The notes below the pieces were generated by a model, which saw only the letters and a list, made by a program, of their open reading frames with translations, made no database searches and was not told where the DNA came from. Positions 34,613-44,611 of a DNA stretch of 64,000 nt are shown here, piece after piece (position 1 is the stretch's first letter; each line of letters opens with the position of its first letter). The stretch spans positions 238,880,973 through 238,944,972 of the forward strand of contig CM051462.1 of assembly GCA_028095005.1 (NCBI GenBank), written 5' to 3'. The DNA comes from Rhynchospora pubera (taxonomy: Eukaryota; Streptophyta; Magnoliopsida; Poales; Cyperaceae). A program made the translations under genes and the position numbers.

Positions 34613-37063
34613 ATGGATTTTTGCTGTTTGAATCCTTGCATGGATAACGATACACAACTAGGTTATTTGGATGGAAGTATTCATCAACTAAACGGAGGTA
34701 CAATAAGCAGTGTTATGACAGGGAGTTCTTTATATGCTATACCTCCATTGGAGACTTGCTATTCGGTATCATCAGGGTTATCTTTCTATCAAGAGGGGGC
34801 TTCCTACAACAATGTTCCTGCCATAATGGTACCAAATATAGAAGATAAAGTTTACAACATGGCTATGGTGCCCAGTATCACGCCGAAGCTTTCCTTCACT
34901 TCTTCTTCTTCTTCCTCAACAGTGATAGAGGGTCGGCATTTGGATTTAAGAGAAAATGGAGGGACCCAAATGGTTATTGATGCGATCCGCAAGAGTCTCC
35001 ATAAGAACAGGAAGAAAACTAACATGGTCAAAGGTCAATGGACACTTGAAGAAGATAGGTATTGTATTTTTCCTTTATTGTTGAATTGCTAATTTTATCA
35101 CTGTCATGTTGCTTCCTCATGGTACTCATAAATTTTAGTTTATTGTTGATGTTTCGAATAATAATAATAATTTGATTTGTTGATCAATTAGTCCAATTAC
35201 TCTTTCTGAAATGGCATCGAGGTTTGCCTTTTGTATAGACTTTTGCAACTGAATTTGATTTTTTCTTTTTTCTGTTGTTAACAGCAGAAATAAATACTGG
35301 AAAAATGTAATTTATCATGAGGCGGCGGTGCTAACTGATGAGCTTGGATCTTCATTTTTTTTTCTTTATTGTGGCAGAGGATTAATAAAACTAGTAGAGA
35401 AACATGGCATAAGGAAATGGTCTCACATTGCTCAAATGCTTCCTGGAAGAATAGGCAAGCAGTGTAGAGAAAGGTGGCATAACCATCTAAGACCTAACAT
35501 TAAGGTAGAATTCTCTCCACTTTGTTAAACTTCTCAATTGAATTATAGAACAGTAAAAACTTCGCTGACGTTTTTTTCATTATTTAAACACGTAATTAAA
35601 TCTGCTCAAATTTTAATTCAAAATCCGTATTCAGCCTAAAGAACTCACATATTTTAAAGTAGAGGCTTTATTATCTGAAATCAGGATCAGTTTTCCAAAG
35701 GCAAATAATTAAAAGGTCATTTAGGCTGTGGTTCCAGATTGACGGATAAGGAGAGGGGTCGGGAGGTTAGGGGTGACTGGATCTGTGAATCCCCGAAATT
35801 GGGTTGAATCTGAGCAGGATTTACTCTTCCTGAAATCAGTCACTCTCTCACCTCGTCGTCTCTTCCTTCATCTCCGATCTGGAGGGAGTAATAACTCATC
35901 ACGGGCATCTTAAAAGTTTATTCTGGTTCGTCACCTCATCCTCTCTCCCCTCATAAATCTGGTTATGGAGCACAGCCTTAAATTACTCTTCCAATAAAGA
36001 TTTTTTGCAGAATGCATATGCATAGATGGTACGTAAATAAACTACAATACAATCCATGAAGTGATTCCACAGTTAGTATCCAATAATAGTTCCATGTTTA
36101 TAAACTTTCATCTAATTGGACATATATAGGTGAAATTTTGCCTCGGTCTAAGATAAAACTAATATCCTATTTTATATTTGTAATTGGAATCTTGTGAACA
36201 ATATCCTATTCTTTTGTACCTTTTGGCTGCCGCAGCCAGGTATTTCTAAAAAAAAATAATAATAAATTGGAATCTTGTGAACAATTCTATTGGGTTGGAA
36301 GTCTTACAATTTTTTTTGAAACATTTAATTGTGTACTACATGTTGTAACATTGAATTTTAATACGAATGGTTCATTTAAAATAAACTGCAATTACAGAAG
36401 GATAGCTGGACGGAAGAGGAAGATAGGATATTGATTGAGGCACACAAGGAGGTTGGCAACAAATGGGCAGAGATTGCCAAGCGGCTTCCCGGAAGGACCG
36501 AGAACTCGCTCAAGAATCACTGGAACACCACCAAGCGTCGCCAACTTGCCCGTCGGCGTGCCCGCAGCAGCAAAAACTCCCGAGGAGCCTCCAACAACAC
36601 CATCCTCCAAGACTACATCCGGAGCCTTGGCATCACAAGCAATAAAAACAACATGCCACCTCTGATGTCGACAGTCCCAGCTCCAACTCCTGCAATGCCA
36701 GTGTCGGTAATGCCGCCAGAAAATGGTGCCATGCTGAAGCCGGCTAAGATGGAGAACGTGGAGGTGGAAGTAGATGATGTTCTACTACCGAGTTGCGATC
36801 CATTTGGCGATATCTATAGTGTGTTGTTTGACGGAGGTAGCAATTTCGATATCGCTGAAACTATTGTATTCGACTTGGATAAGATAGACGAGGTGATGAT
36901 GGAGATGGTGTGGGATGATGATGATGATGAGTTAGTCGCCGGGGCTGGGGATAATGGGACGGTGGTGATGCCGAGGGAAGATGATCAGCTGACGGTGAAG
37001 AAAGAAATGGATCTTATGGAGATGATTTCTCAAAGCAACTGCACTGGCTTTTTATCAGAATGA
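34613..37063 (+). CDS. R2R3-MYB transcription factor, MYB98/MYB118 type
   Basis: Three exons with GT-AG introns and continuous frame: 34,613-35,058, 35,378-35,504 and 36,398-37,063, giving 412 residues. The N-terminal 130 or so residues are Ser/Thr-rich. R2 begins at KGQWTLEEDR and continues through KWSHIAQMLPGRIGKQCRER; R3 runs from KDSWTEEEDR to GNKWAEIAKRLPGRTENSLK. The IGKQCRERWHNHLRP signature is that of the group with Arabidopsis MYB98, MYB64, MYB119, MYB115 and MYB118, which act in the female gametophyte and seed. The two introns fall in the MYB repeats at usual R2R3 positions. After R3 comes a basic stretch (TTKRRQLARRRARSSK), then an acidic C-terminus with a DDDDD run, probably the activation domain. 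It is a nuclear regulator; which member of the group it matches cannot be told by eye. Confidence 0.9.
35724..35977. mobile_element. Tourist-like MITE in MYB intron 2
   Basis: Arms GGCTGTGGTTCCAGATT and complement ATCTGGTTATGGAGCACAGCC, flanked by TTA on both sides (35,721-35,723 and 35,978-35,980), the duplication of PIF/Harbinger elements. It is 254 bp long and non-coding. It does not touch the splice sites. Confidence 0.85.
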
Positions 37064-37405
37064 TCTCATCTCCGTCGGTGCCCGTGGGCCGTGGCACAGA
37101 ATAACCAGATTGACATTAATTAATTAACAAAATAAAAAAAAAGATATATAGAAATAATGAATAAAGTAATTAATAACACGTACTTTCCATCTAATTAAGC
37201 TACCAGTTATCAAATTTGTAATTTGGAGCGTGCATAATTTGACATATTTTCGTAAATTTGAAGTTTGATTTGATCACGTTGAATAAATTGTTTGAGGTAC
37301 TTTTTCTTGAATTTAATTTTAATTAATTCATGTGTTGGATTTTGGTTGTCGCGACTTGCAATTTAATGGCCTGTAGAAGCAGAAGACATGAACCCAGCAA
37401 TTAAA

Positions 37406-39003
37406 CCGAAATTTTAAAAAATAGTATTAAATTAATATAATATATTAAAATAATATCAATATAATAAGTTTAATATAAATAGTATCACGAGATCGGAATC
37501 CTGGATTCCGAACGTTAGATCGGAATCCAGGATTCCGATCTAAGCTTTGATCGGATTTTGAGTTTCCGATCTAAGCTTAGATCAGAATCCGAGATTCCGA
37601 TCTTAGCTTTTTAATTTTTTTATATATTATTTATTTATTTAATTTATTAATTAGTTAAATAATTAGAAAAATAGATAATATATTGTAAAAATATTAAAAA
37701 AATATGGAAAAAATCAGGAATAATTAAACTAAATTTTATATGTAATTTAGTATTTTTTGGGAAAATTAAAATTTTTTTCCTTTTATTAGTTTATTAATTA
37801 GTTAATTAATTAGAAAAATAGATAATATATTCTAAAAATATTGAAAAAATATAAAAAAATCAGGAATAATTAAAAAAATTTTATATGTAATTTAGTATTT
37901 TTTTTGGAAAATTAAATTTATTTTCCTTTTAATTAATTTATTTAATTAAATATAAATTTAATTAATTTATTTAATTAAAAAATGAATAATTAAGTATAAA
38001 TTTTAATTAATTTAAACAACCATTTGATATGCGTCCCGGATGTCGTCCTCTGTATATATTATTTTCATATTACATATTAAACAATCATATCGAGTCTCAT
38101 GATCAAGGAAGCACTTTCTGGATTGCGTTAGAAAGGAATCACACGAGATTGATGTTTTACTGAGATGGAGAAGAAAGACTAAATTCACTTGATTTACTGC
38201 ATTTCTCTTTTTAATGATTAATTTATGATTTAAAAAATATTTTTAGTAGTTTAGAGTGGTTTTTAGGTTTGCAAACTTTCAAAGTGGATTTTGGAGGTCC
38301 AGAGAGCGTTTTTTGGCCTCGAAAATGGTCGTTACGGGGTTTCACCCCAATAACATGTGTAGATCTCGTCGCCAGCTTTCCGGAATGTCCTCGATCGCCC
38401 CAAACGGACCTTCCTATCAAAAGTTAAGCCTGTTTAAAGTTTTAATATTCAAATTATGCCTTTGTTTCCCTGCAAATGCAGAAAGAATTACATGCAAATT
38501 CTGAAAATTTATAATCCTTTTTAAATGGTACAATTCATTTAATTAAATAAGTTATAAAAATTTATATTTTAATTAAATAAGTTATAAAAATTTATATTTT
38601 AATTAAATAAATTAATTAAAATGAAAATAAATTTAATTTCCCCAAAAAATACTAAATTGCATATAAAATTTAATTTAATTATTTCTGATTTTTTCCATAT
38701 TTTTTCAATATTTTTACAATATATTATCTATTTTTCTAATTATTTAACTAATTAATAAATTAAATAAATAAATAAATAATATATAAAAAAAAATTAAAAA
38801 GCTAAGATCGGAATCTCGGATTCCGATCTAAGCTTAGATCGGAAACTCAGAATCCGATCAAAGCTTAGATCGGAATCCTGGATTCCGATCTAACGTTCGG
38901 AATCCAGGATTCCGATCTCGTGATACTATTTATATTAAACTAATTATATTGATATTATTTTTAATATATTATATTAATTTAATACTATTTTAAAATTTTT
39001 CGG
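37406..39003. mobile_element. Mutator-like foldback element with long TIRs
   Basis: A 1.6-kb element with inverted arms of nearly 600 bp each (CCGAAATTTT... at the left, ...AAAATTTTTCGG at the right) and a perfect 9-bp duplication GCAATTAAA (37,397-37,405 and 39,004-39,012), as in Mutator-like elements. Just inside each end is a cluster of palindromes of the form TTAGATCGGAATCC-N-GGATTCCGATCTAA. The centre (about 38,030-38,520) is unique sequence, perhaps captured. No transposase. Confidence 0.92.
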
Positions 39004-39021
39004 GCAATTAAATAAAATAAA

Positions 39022-39200
39022 GCCCATACCAGACCAGCGCAGCGCAGCCCAGCCCAGCCCATGGGGCTTTCCAGTCTGGGACCGCAAGCCCAATAGTCAA
39101 TAGACATGGTCACATGGAGGCATGGAGCCTCTTCAGTCTTCAGTCATCCCTTCCTGAGGGCTGAGGAGGAGGAGAAAGAAGAAGAAAAGGTTTAGGGTTT
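39022..39200 (+). promoter_or_regulatory. Site II elements and telo-box
   Basis: Five GCCCA motifs (39,022, 39,047, 39,052, 39,057 and 39,088) and a telo-box TTTAGGGTTT (39,191-39,200) lie before the ATG at 39,223. This combination is typical of TCP-bound promoters of nuclear genes for mitochondrial and ribosomal proteins in plants, and supports the mitochondrial role of the next gene. The Mutator-like element ends only 19 bp before the first GCCCA. Confidence 0.7.
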
Positions 39201-39222
39201 ACAAGTACAACTGTTGTTTCTC

Positions 39223-41035
39223 ATGGCGGACTCGCCATCATCAACTCAGACTCAGACTCAGACTCAGGAGGGTGTTGCAGATCCGACGGTTAGATGTCTT
39301 TTTCCAATTCCATTGCTCCCTCCCTCCCTCCCTCCTTATTTCTTTTAGATTAGAAAGTACAATCATTGCTTAACTGTGGCAATTGAATTGATTTATCAAC
39401 GCTTCATGTCATTCTAGTTGAAATAATATACAAATTCTGCAACATCTTCACCATGTTATTGAAAGTCCAAACTATTAACCTTTATATTATTAAGTTGAAG
39501 GTGCTTTTGATGAAGTAAATGTTAAGCATATCTGTCTGACTGACATCATGGGCATGCCCACCCCAATTTTAGGAAAGCCCCACAAAACAAGTAGGCCTAG
39601 GGGTGATCAATTGGGGCCCCTACACTCTTGTCGGGGTATTTGCGGGAATACTCTATGGTGGCAGCAAGGAGGCAGCAGCATCTGTTGTAAGTTTCATTCT
39701 TCATAATCAAACCTCATTTCATATCCTCGTATAGCTTTAATTCCATATCCCAAAGCATGACTGCCAATAAAAATGTATTTCTCATGCTTTCTCGAATTAT
39801 TATCTATGAGTTCCATTCTTCGTACCTTATTTCATATAGTATTAGTTTAATTCCATCTCTTCTAAAAATGGTATGGGTCTTCTTTGCACCTAAACCCACT
39901 TTCTTTACATGCTCGGTCAAAACATCAAATTCCTTACATGTGCAACTTTTATCTGAGAATTGGCACTTCTTGAACCCCAAACTGTTGGAGGATTTTAAAT
40001 TGCAATCGAGGTTCCTCCTTTTTGTTATTTCAGAGTAAAGATGCAGAGGTGATGCTAAAAATGGGGAGCACAGCTGACAAGAGAGAGCAGTACCGGCTGA
40101 TGAGAGATGCCATGGAGAAAAGGTTCCTCCGCGTTGCTCGCGGGTCGCTGGTTGGTGGGGTCCGCCTTGGCATGTTTACAGGTGCCTTTTATGGAATGCA
40201 GAATTTCCTGGCTGATGTAAGAGGTGTACATGTGTATGATGTCTTAAATATAGTTGGAGCCGGTTCCATTACTGCTGCTGCTTTTGGTCTTATAAGTGAG
40301 TTCTTTTACTCATTTCTTTTTTTTTATATATTTATTGCATTTTCTTTTTCAGGGGAGTGTTGGGTTTATCGGTGATGTTTTTGTTTTGTGGACTGCTCAG
40401 ATATTTGGTTTGAATACCTCAATGCAAAATGCCAAGCCTATTATTCCTGGTTCTGATTTGTCAATTTTTATTATTGGAGATCACGGTTTTTTAGCAGCTC
40501 TGGCCATACCGGTACTATAACAATGCAGTACAAAAATGCTTGCCAACACAGTTCATATCCATACCACCACTAGTATGTGTGCAGATGACAGTGAAGTAGG
40601 GATTTAATTTCATAAAAAAAAATTAGGAATTTAATCAGTAGACTATCTACTGCTTGCTGGCTGGTGGGTTCCATTACATTATGCTTAACCTTTTTTTTGT
40701 TTTTCAATATATAAAGTGCCTGGTTCTCTGGCATGGCGTGCTAGAAATGTCGTGCTCGGTTCAGTTCTTGGAGCTGGAATTTGCTTTCCTCTAGGTAATT
40801 TGAATTTTCTGGGGTATAAATTTTCATGTGTATGTTTTCTTATGTACTTAGAATTTGTTTCAACTCTATGTATGATTTTTTTTTTTTAATGAAATTGGGT
40901 GAAGGTTGGTTGCAAATGAAGTTGATGGAGAGTGCAAATCAAGAGACAGTAAATGAGACCAGAGAAGCAGGTCAAAGCCAAAGCCGAGTCAGTGCTGCCA
41001 TAGATAGGCTTGCAAATAGCTTACAGAAGAAATAA
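39223..41035 (+). CDS. Tim17-family membrane protein, TIMMDC1-like
   Basis: Five exons with GT-AG introns and continuous frame: 39,223-39,288, 39,573-39,686, 40,034-40,295, 40,717-40,794 and 40,905-41,035, giving 216 residues. A short hydrophilic N-terminus with TQTQTQTQ is followed by glycine-rich membrane segments of the Tim17/22/23 type (WGPYTLVGVFAGILYGG; SLVGGVRLGMFTGAFYGMQN; IVGAGSITAAAFGLI; NVVLGSVLGAGICFPLG) and a hydrophilic C-terminus ending SLQKK. The motif MEKRFLRVARGSLVGG before a Tim17 segment suggests the TIMMDC1 group, inner-membrane factors that help assemble respiratory complex I. Other Tim17-family proteins remain possible. The site II/telo-box promoter agrees with a mitochondrial product. 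The gene appears intact; exon 1 is the least certain. Confidence 0.78.
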
Positions 41036-42821
41036 ATAATTATGTTTTTTTTTTATTTTAACCTTTTCTTTTGTCCATTCTTCTTGTGAACCAAGATTCA
41101 TAAATAATTGTCTATAGACTGGGGTTAAGTTGAAAATTGCAACTCACATTTGATTTGTGGAATCATTGTTAGTGATGTTGGGATTTTGTAATGATTTTAT
41201 ATTAAAAGTGAAAGGTCTTTTCTCTTAGCCGAAAGTGATCCTTAATTGCGTAGCATTTATGTTTGCATTATCTGCTTTGAATGGGTTAGGTACGCACAAG
41301 GCTTTCTCACAACTAACAGACGTTTTTACTGATTTTGCTTTGCTTAAATTTCAGTTCAAAGAAAAAAAAATTTAAAAAAATAAGACCATATCGTTCATTT
41401 TAAATTATAAACAGAGATGAACGATCAGGATTCCAATTTGATTTAAAATTTATGTTCACCATTGAATTATCCAAAAAAGAATAATATAATAATAAACAAA
41501 ACAATTTACCTCGTCGCAACAGATAATTTGTATAGTGTATAATGAATATCTTATTCTATTTTATTTATGAAGTATTATTTATTTATATTTATTTTGAAAC
41601 AATTAGGACTTCTTAGTCGTACGACTTACTATTAAAGAAGAAAAGTGAAATACCAAAGCACAAAAAATAAAAACATAAAATAAAATAAAAACACACACAC
41701 TTAAGCCATCTGCACCGGCGCACACAGCCCTAACAAAACATATACCGGTGCACTATGTTATCTTTCTACTATACTAATCAAACTCATAATATAGAATTAA
41801 TTACAAAGCAAAATGAAGGTACAGGATAGGGAGGTGTTTTTTACAGAGTGATACATGTTACTGGGAGTTTTTGTAAGGGTAAATAACATGAGTTTCTGCC
41901 TTAGGTGCACAAAGCAATTGTCTGGAATCCATGCAGAATGCCTGGTCACTGCAATCATGTGGTTCTCCTCTGGCATGTGGAAATTGTTTCAACATTTAAA
42001 ATGTAAATAGATGAATAAACTAATTAATAAATAAACAATATCAGTACTAACTTTGGTATGGACACCAACAAGTGAGACAGCCATCTCAATTTTTGAAATA
42101 AGTTGTTGCACTGGTTTCCTAGGAGATAATTCTGATGAAATTACACTTGATAATTGGAATTACAAGATCCCAAGTAGAGATATGCAACTGAAAATAATTT
42201 GCAACTCACCTTCAGATCAAATAAGTCTTCTGCGTTTATCCTAACATTTGAAACACCTCTCGAGTAACAAGACCCTCTTACTAGCTTCACATGAGAAAAA
42301 AAAGTCTCTGACATTTTCTTTTATTCATTTCCTTTCTAATGATCACAAGCAATAAGGAAAATTTATTAGAGACAGATTTGGACATTTATAAGCCATAATG
42401 TGTCACTGAGAGAGAGAGACTAACAAGAGAACCCTGACCTAATCAGTAATATCTGTTTGTACAAATTGATCATAAAAGCTACACAAAAGCAACCAAGCAA
42501 CACATTTCCATTTTCCTGTTACATTTATACAGCTCCAGACTCCAGAGTGACTCTGTTTATCTGCAATGAAAAGACAAAAAGAAATAACAGATGAAAAGAA
42601 CCATGTAAATAGGAAATATATGGAAAATACCTTAAAACTACTGTACTGATATAATATGGCATCAGCACTGGTTCTTCTGTAAAATTGTTTGGAAATACTA
42701 ATATAATATGGTATAAGCTCTGGTTCTTCTCTGAACTTGTTTGGTAAAAAACACAAGTGCCATTTTTATGATATGGATATAATAATTGCTCACATTTCTG
42801 TTCTAAAAGTTTCTTCAAATT
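41036..42821. other. Intergenic between two convergent genes
   Basis: Contains the 3' ends of the Tim17-family gene (plus) and the RING gene (minus). A segment at 41,380-41,470 loosely resembles 5,885-5,965 (TCATTT.AAATTAT.AACA.AGATGAA), perhaps an old shared repeat. The stretch at 41,870-42,240 is richer in G+C but gives no recognisable protein. Confidence 0.4.
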
Positions 42822-43862
42822 TCATGAGTCTGGTTCCTCACTCAAGTCTTCGCTGGCATTATGTTGAGACCCATCAGAGGAAGAAAACAACCCATTAAAC
42901 CATGATCGGTTCACGTTTCCATTACCACTCTCTCCTGCCCTTTCAGTACCACTCTCTCCATCAACCTCTGCAGTGGTTTCTCCATTTTCCTTGGTCTCCT
43001 CAGCTGGCAATTGGTAGCGGCAAACCGGGCATGTGCTGTGCAAATCCAGCCATGGCAAAATGCAAGTGGCATGAAATTTATGCTTACAAGGCAACTCCTT
43101 GGCCTCGGTACCTATTTCAAAGTCGTCGAGGCAGACGGCACAACTCGATACCTCCATGATTCTTGTGCATGGCAATGCTTCGATGGCTTCCTTCCTGGCT
43201 GGTGGGGTGCCATACCGGTTCGGGTCATTGTCGGCCAGATGCTGCAATAAGAGATCCAAACCAGGTCCAAGAAAATAGTCACCCAAGCCTGAACCCGATT
43301 CACTACCGTTGTCCTCAGAATTGAAATTCCCTTGAAGAATTATGGCTTGATTATTTGAATTAATCAGAATGAGACTCTCAGCCTCTCTTTCCCGATCTCT
43401 ATCTCTATCCCTATCTCTATCTCTGTCATCATCCCTCAGGCTCTCAAGCAGCTGTAGAATCGCTGATCTACGTCGAGACCGTCTAAAAATATCAGCAATT
43501 TCACGCTCAATTTCATCGTCCTCTTCTTCGCCGTCGTCCTCCTCATCGTCGTCGTTGTCATCATCGAAATCTGGATCAGGTTCTCTCCTGACAGAGCGTC
43601 GCAGTCTGGTGCGAGTTGAACCGGAGCCATTATCATCTACCATGCCAAGGAGGATAGGGGCCCACAGAGGGAGAGCAGTTTCAGACCTGAGATCAGTTGT
43701 AGTGGATTCAAAATCTCTTCCTGGCATTTCTTCTACAAATCCGGTGTCGCAATGGGGGCATTTGATCTCCATGGTCGGTGTCACGGCTTGAGAACACATA
43801 TGGCACCAGTATTGGGTTGAACTTGAAGTTACAGCAGCGGCAGCTTCACTGCCTTCACTCAT
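42822..43862 (-). CDS. RING-H2 E3 ubiquitin ligase, RING1/RNF126-like
   Basis: A single coding exon of 346 residues. An N-terminal zinc ribbon with Cys20, Cys23, Cys35 and Cys38 is followed by a disordered acidic stretch (DDDNDDDEEDDGEEEDDE), an Arg/Asp repeat (DRDRDRDRDR), and a C-terminal RING-H2 (about 240-281) with CAVCLDDFEIGTEAKELPC, KHKFHATCILPWLDLHSTC and PVC. All eight zinc ligands are present, so it should bind an E2 and transfer ubiquitin. The architecture is that of plant RING1-like/RDUF and animal RNF126/RNF115 ligases, soluble cytosolic or nuclear proteins. A 5'-UTR intron is likely at 43,868-44,084 (donor AG/GTTT, acceptor CAG, five bases before the ATG). The substrate is unknown. 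The gene appears intact. Confidence 0.9.
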   Translation of the reverse strand: MSEGSEAAAAVTSSSTQYWCHMCSQAVTPTMEIKCPHCDTGFVEEMPGRDFESTTTDLRSETALPLWAPILLGMVDDNGSGSTRTRLRRSVRREPDPDFDDDNDDDEEDDGEEEDDEIEREIADIFRRSRRRSAILQLLESLRDDDRDRDRDRDRDREREAESLILINSNNQAIILQGNFNSEDNGSESGSGLGDYFLGPGLDLLLQHLADNDPNRYGTPPARKEAIEALPCTRIMEVSSCAVCLDDFEIGTEAKELPCKHKFHATCILPWLDLHSTCPVCRYQLPAEETKENGETTAEVDGESGTERAGESGNGNVNRSWFNGLFSSSDGSQHNASEDLSEEPDS

Positions 43863-43867
43863 TTGAT

Positions 43868-44084
43868 CTGAAACACGAAAGCCCTAATCTCAAGATAAAT
43901 AAAAACTGAAAAGTCAAGAATAGAAAACAAAAAAAAAAAAGAAAAAGGGGGCAAATTGACGAAGAAAACTGAGAGATCATTTGTTGGGTTTCACACTTTC
44001 ACCTCAGAAAATACGAATTGACGAAAATCGGATGCAATAAAAAAATGCGAAGACGAGAAAGAAACAGAGAAATTGAGAACAAAC
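43868..44084 (-). other. Probable 5'-UTR intron of the RING gene
   Basis: On the minus strand the sequence reads ATAG/GTTTGTTCTC at the upstream side and TTTCAG/ATCAA before the ATG. It is about 217 bp, T-rich on the coding strand. Introns in this place often raise expression in plants. Confidence 0.6.
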
Positions 44085-44611
44085 CTATTTCTTCTTTGTA
44101 GCTTGTACTAGGTTCGATTGGAGACCTCCATTTCTCATTAATTTTCTCCCTCGTTAGTTGTTTCGCTTCCAATCAATCGAATCGAATCGCATAAAGAAAC
44201 CCAAAAGAAAAAGAGAAACGCTCTTTTTAATCCAATCAGATTATCAGACTCCAGAATTGATTTCTTTTCCCCCTAATAATTTCTTTTTTAATTTTTTAAT
44301 CAGAATCAGAATTAAAATTCAATTCTGTGTTTGTTCGTTTGTTTACTTTTTGAGAAAATGGTAAATAGACATTCCTACCCCTTCCTTCCGAAACGGGAAA
44401 TTATCTGTACTCTACAATTATACTACAGTTTGTAAAAAATAGTTGTTGTTGGATGTGGATTCGCAAGTGAAGAGTGGATGGTCGTAAAAGTAGAAAGGCG
44501 TAAATGAGAGGGTGTGAGAATAAGGCGCACAGCAATCCTTATCTATCTAAATGGTGGGGTCTACGGGGGGTGTTGACTGTGGACTCTTCGCTAATCGTTG
44601 CTGCCTTCCTC
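44085..44611 (-). other. RING gene 5' end and upstream region
   Basis: The first non-coding exon and promoter of the RING gene should lie here; no clear TATA box was picked. The 68-residue plus-strand frame at 44,158 has no recognisable domain. Confidence 0.4.

Noticed and set aside
40296..40520. ORF within the Tim17-family gene as an extra exon
   Set aside because: The frame joins correctly from 40,295 to 40,717 and continues the conserved membrane segments without it.
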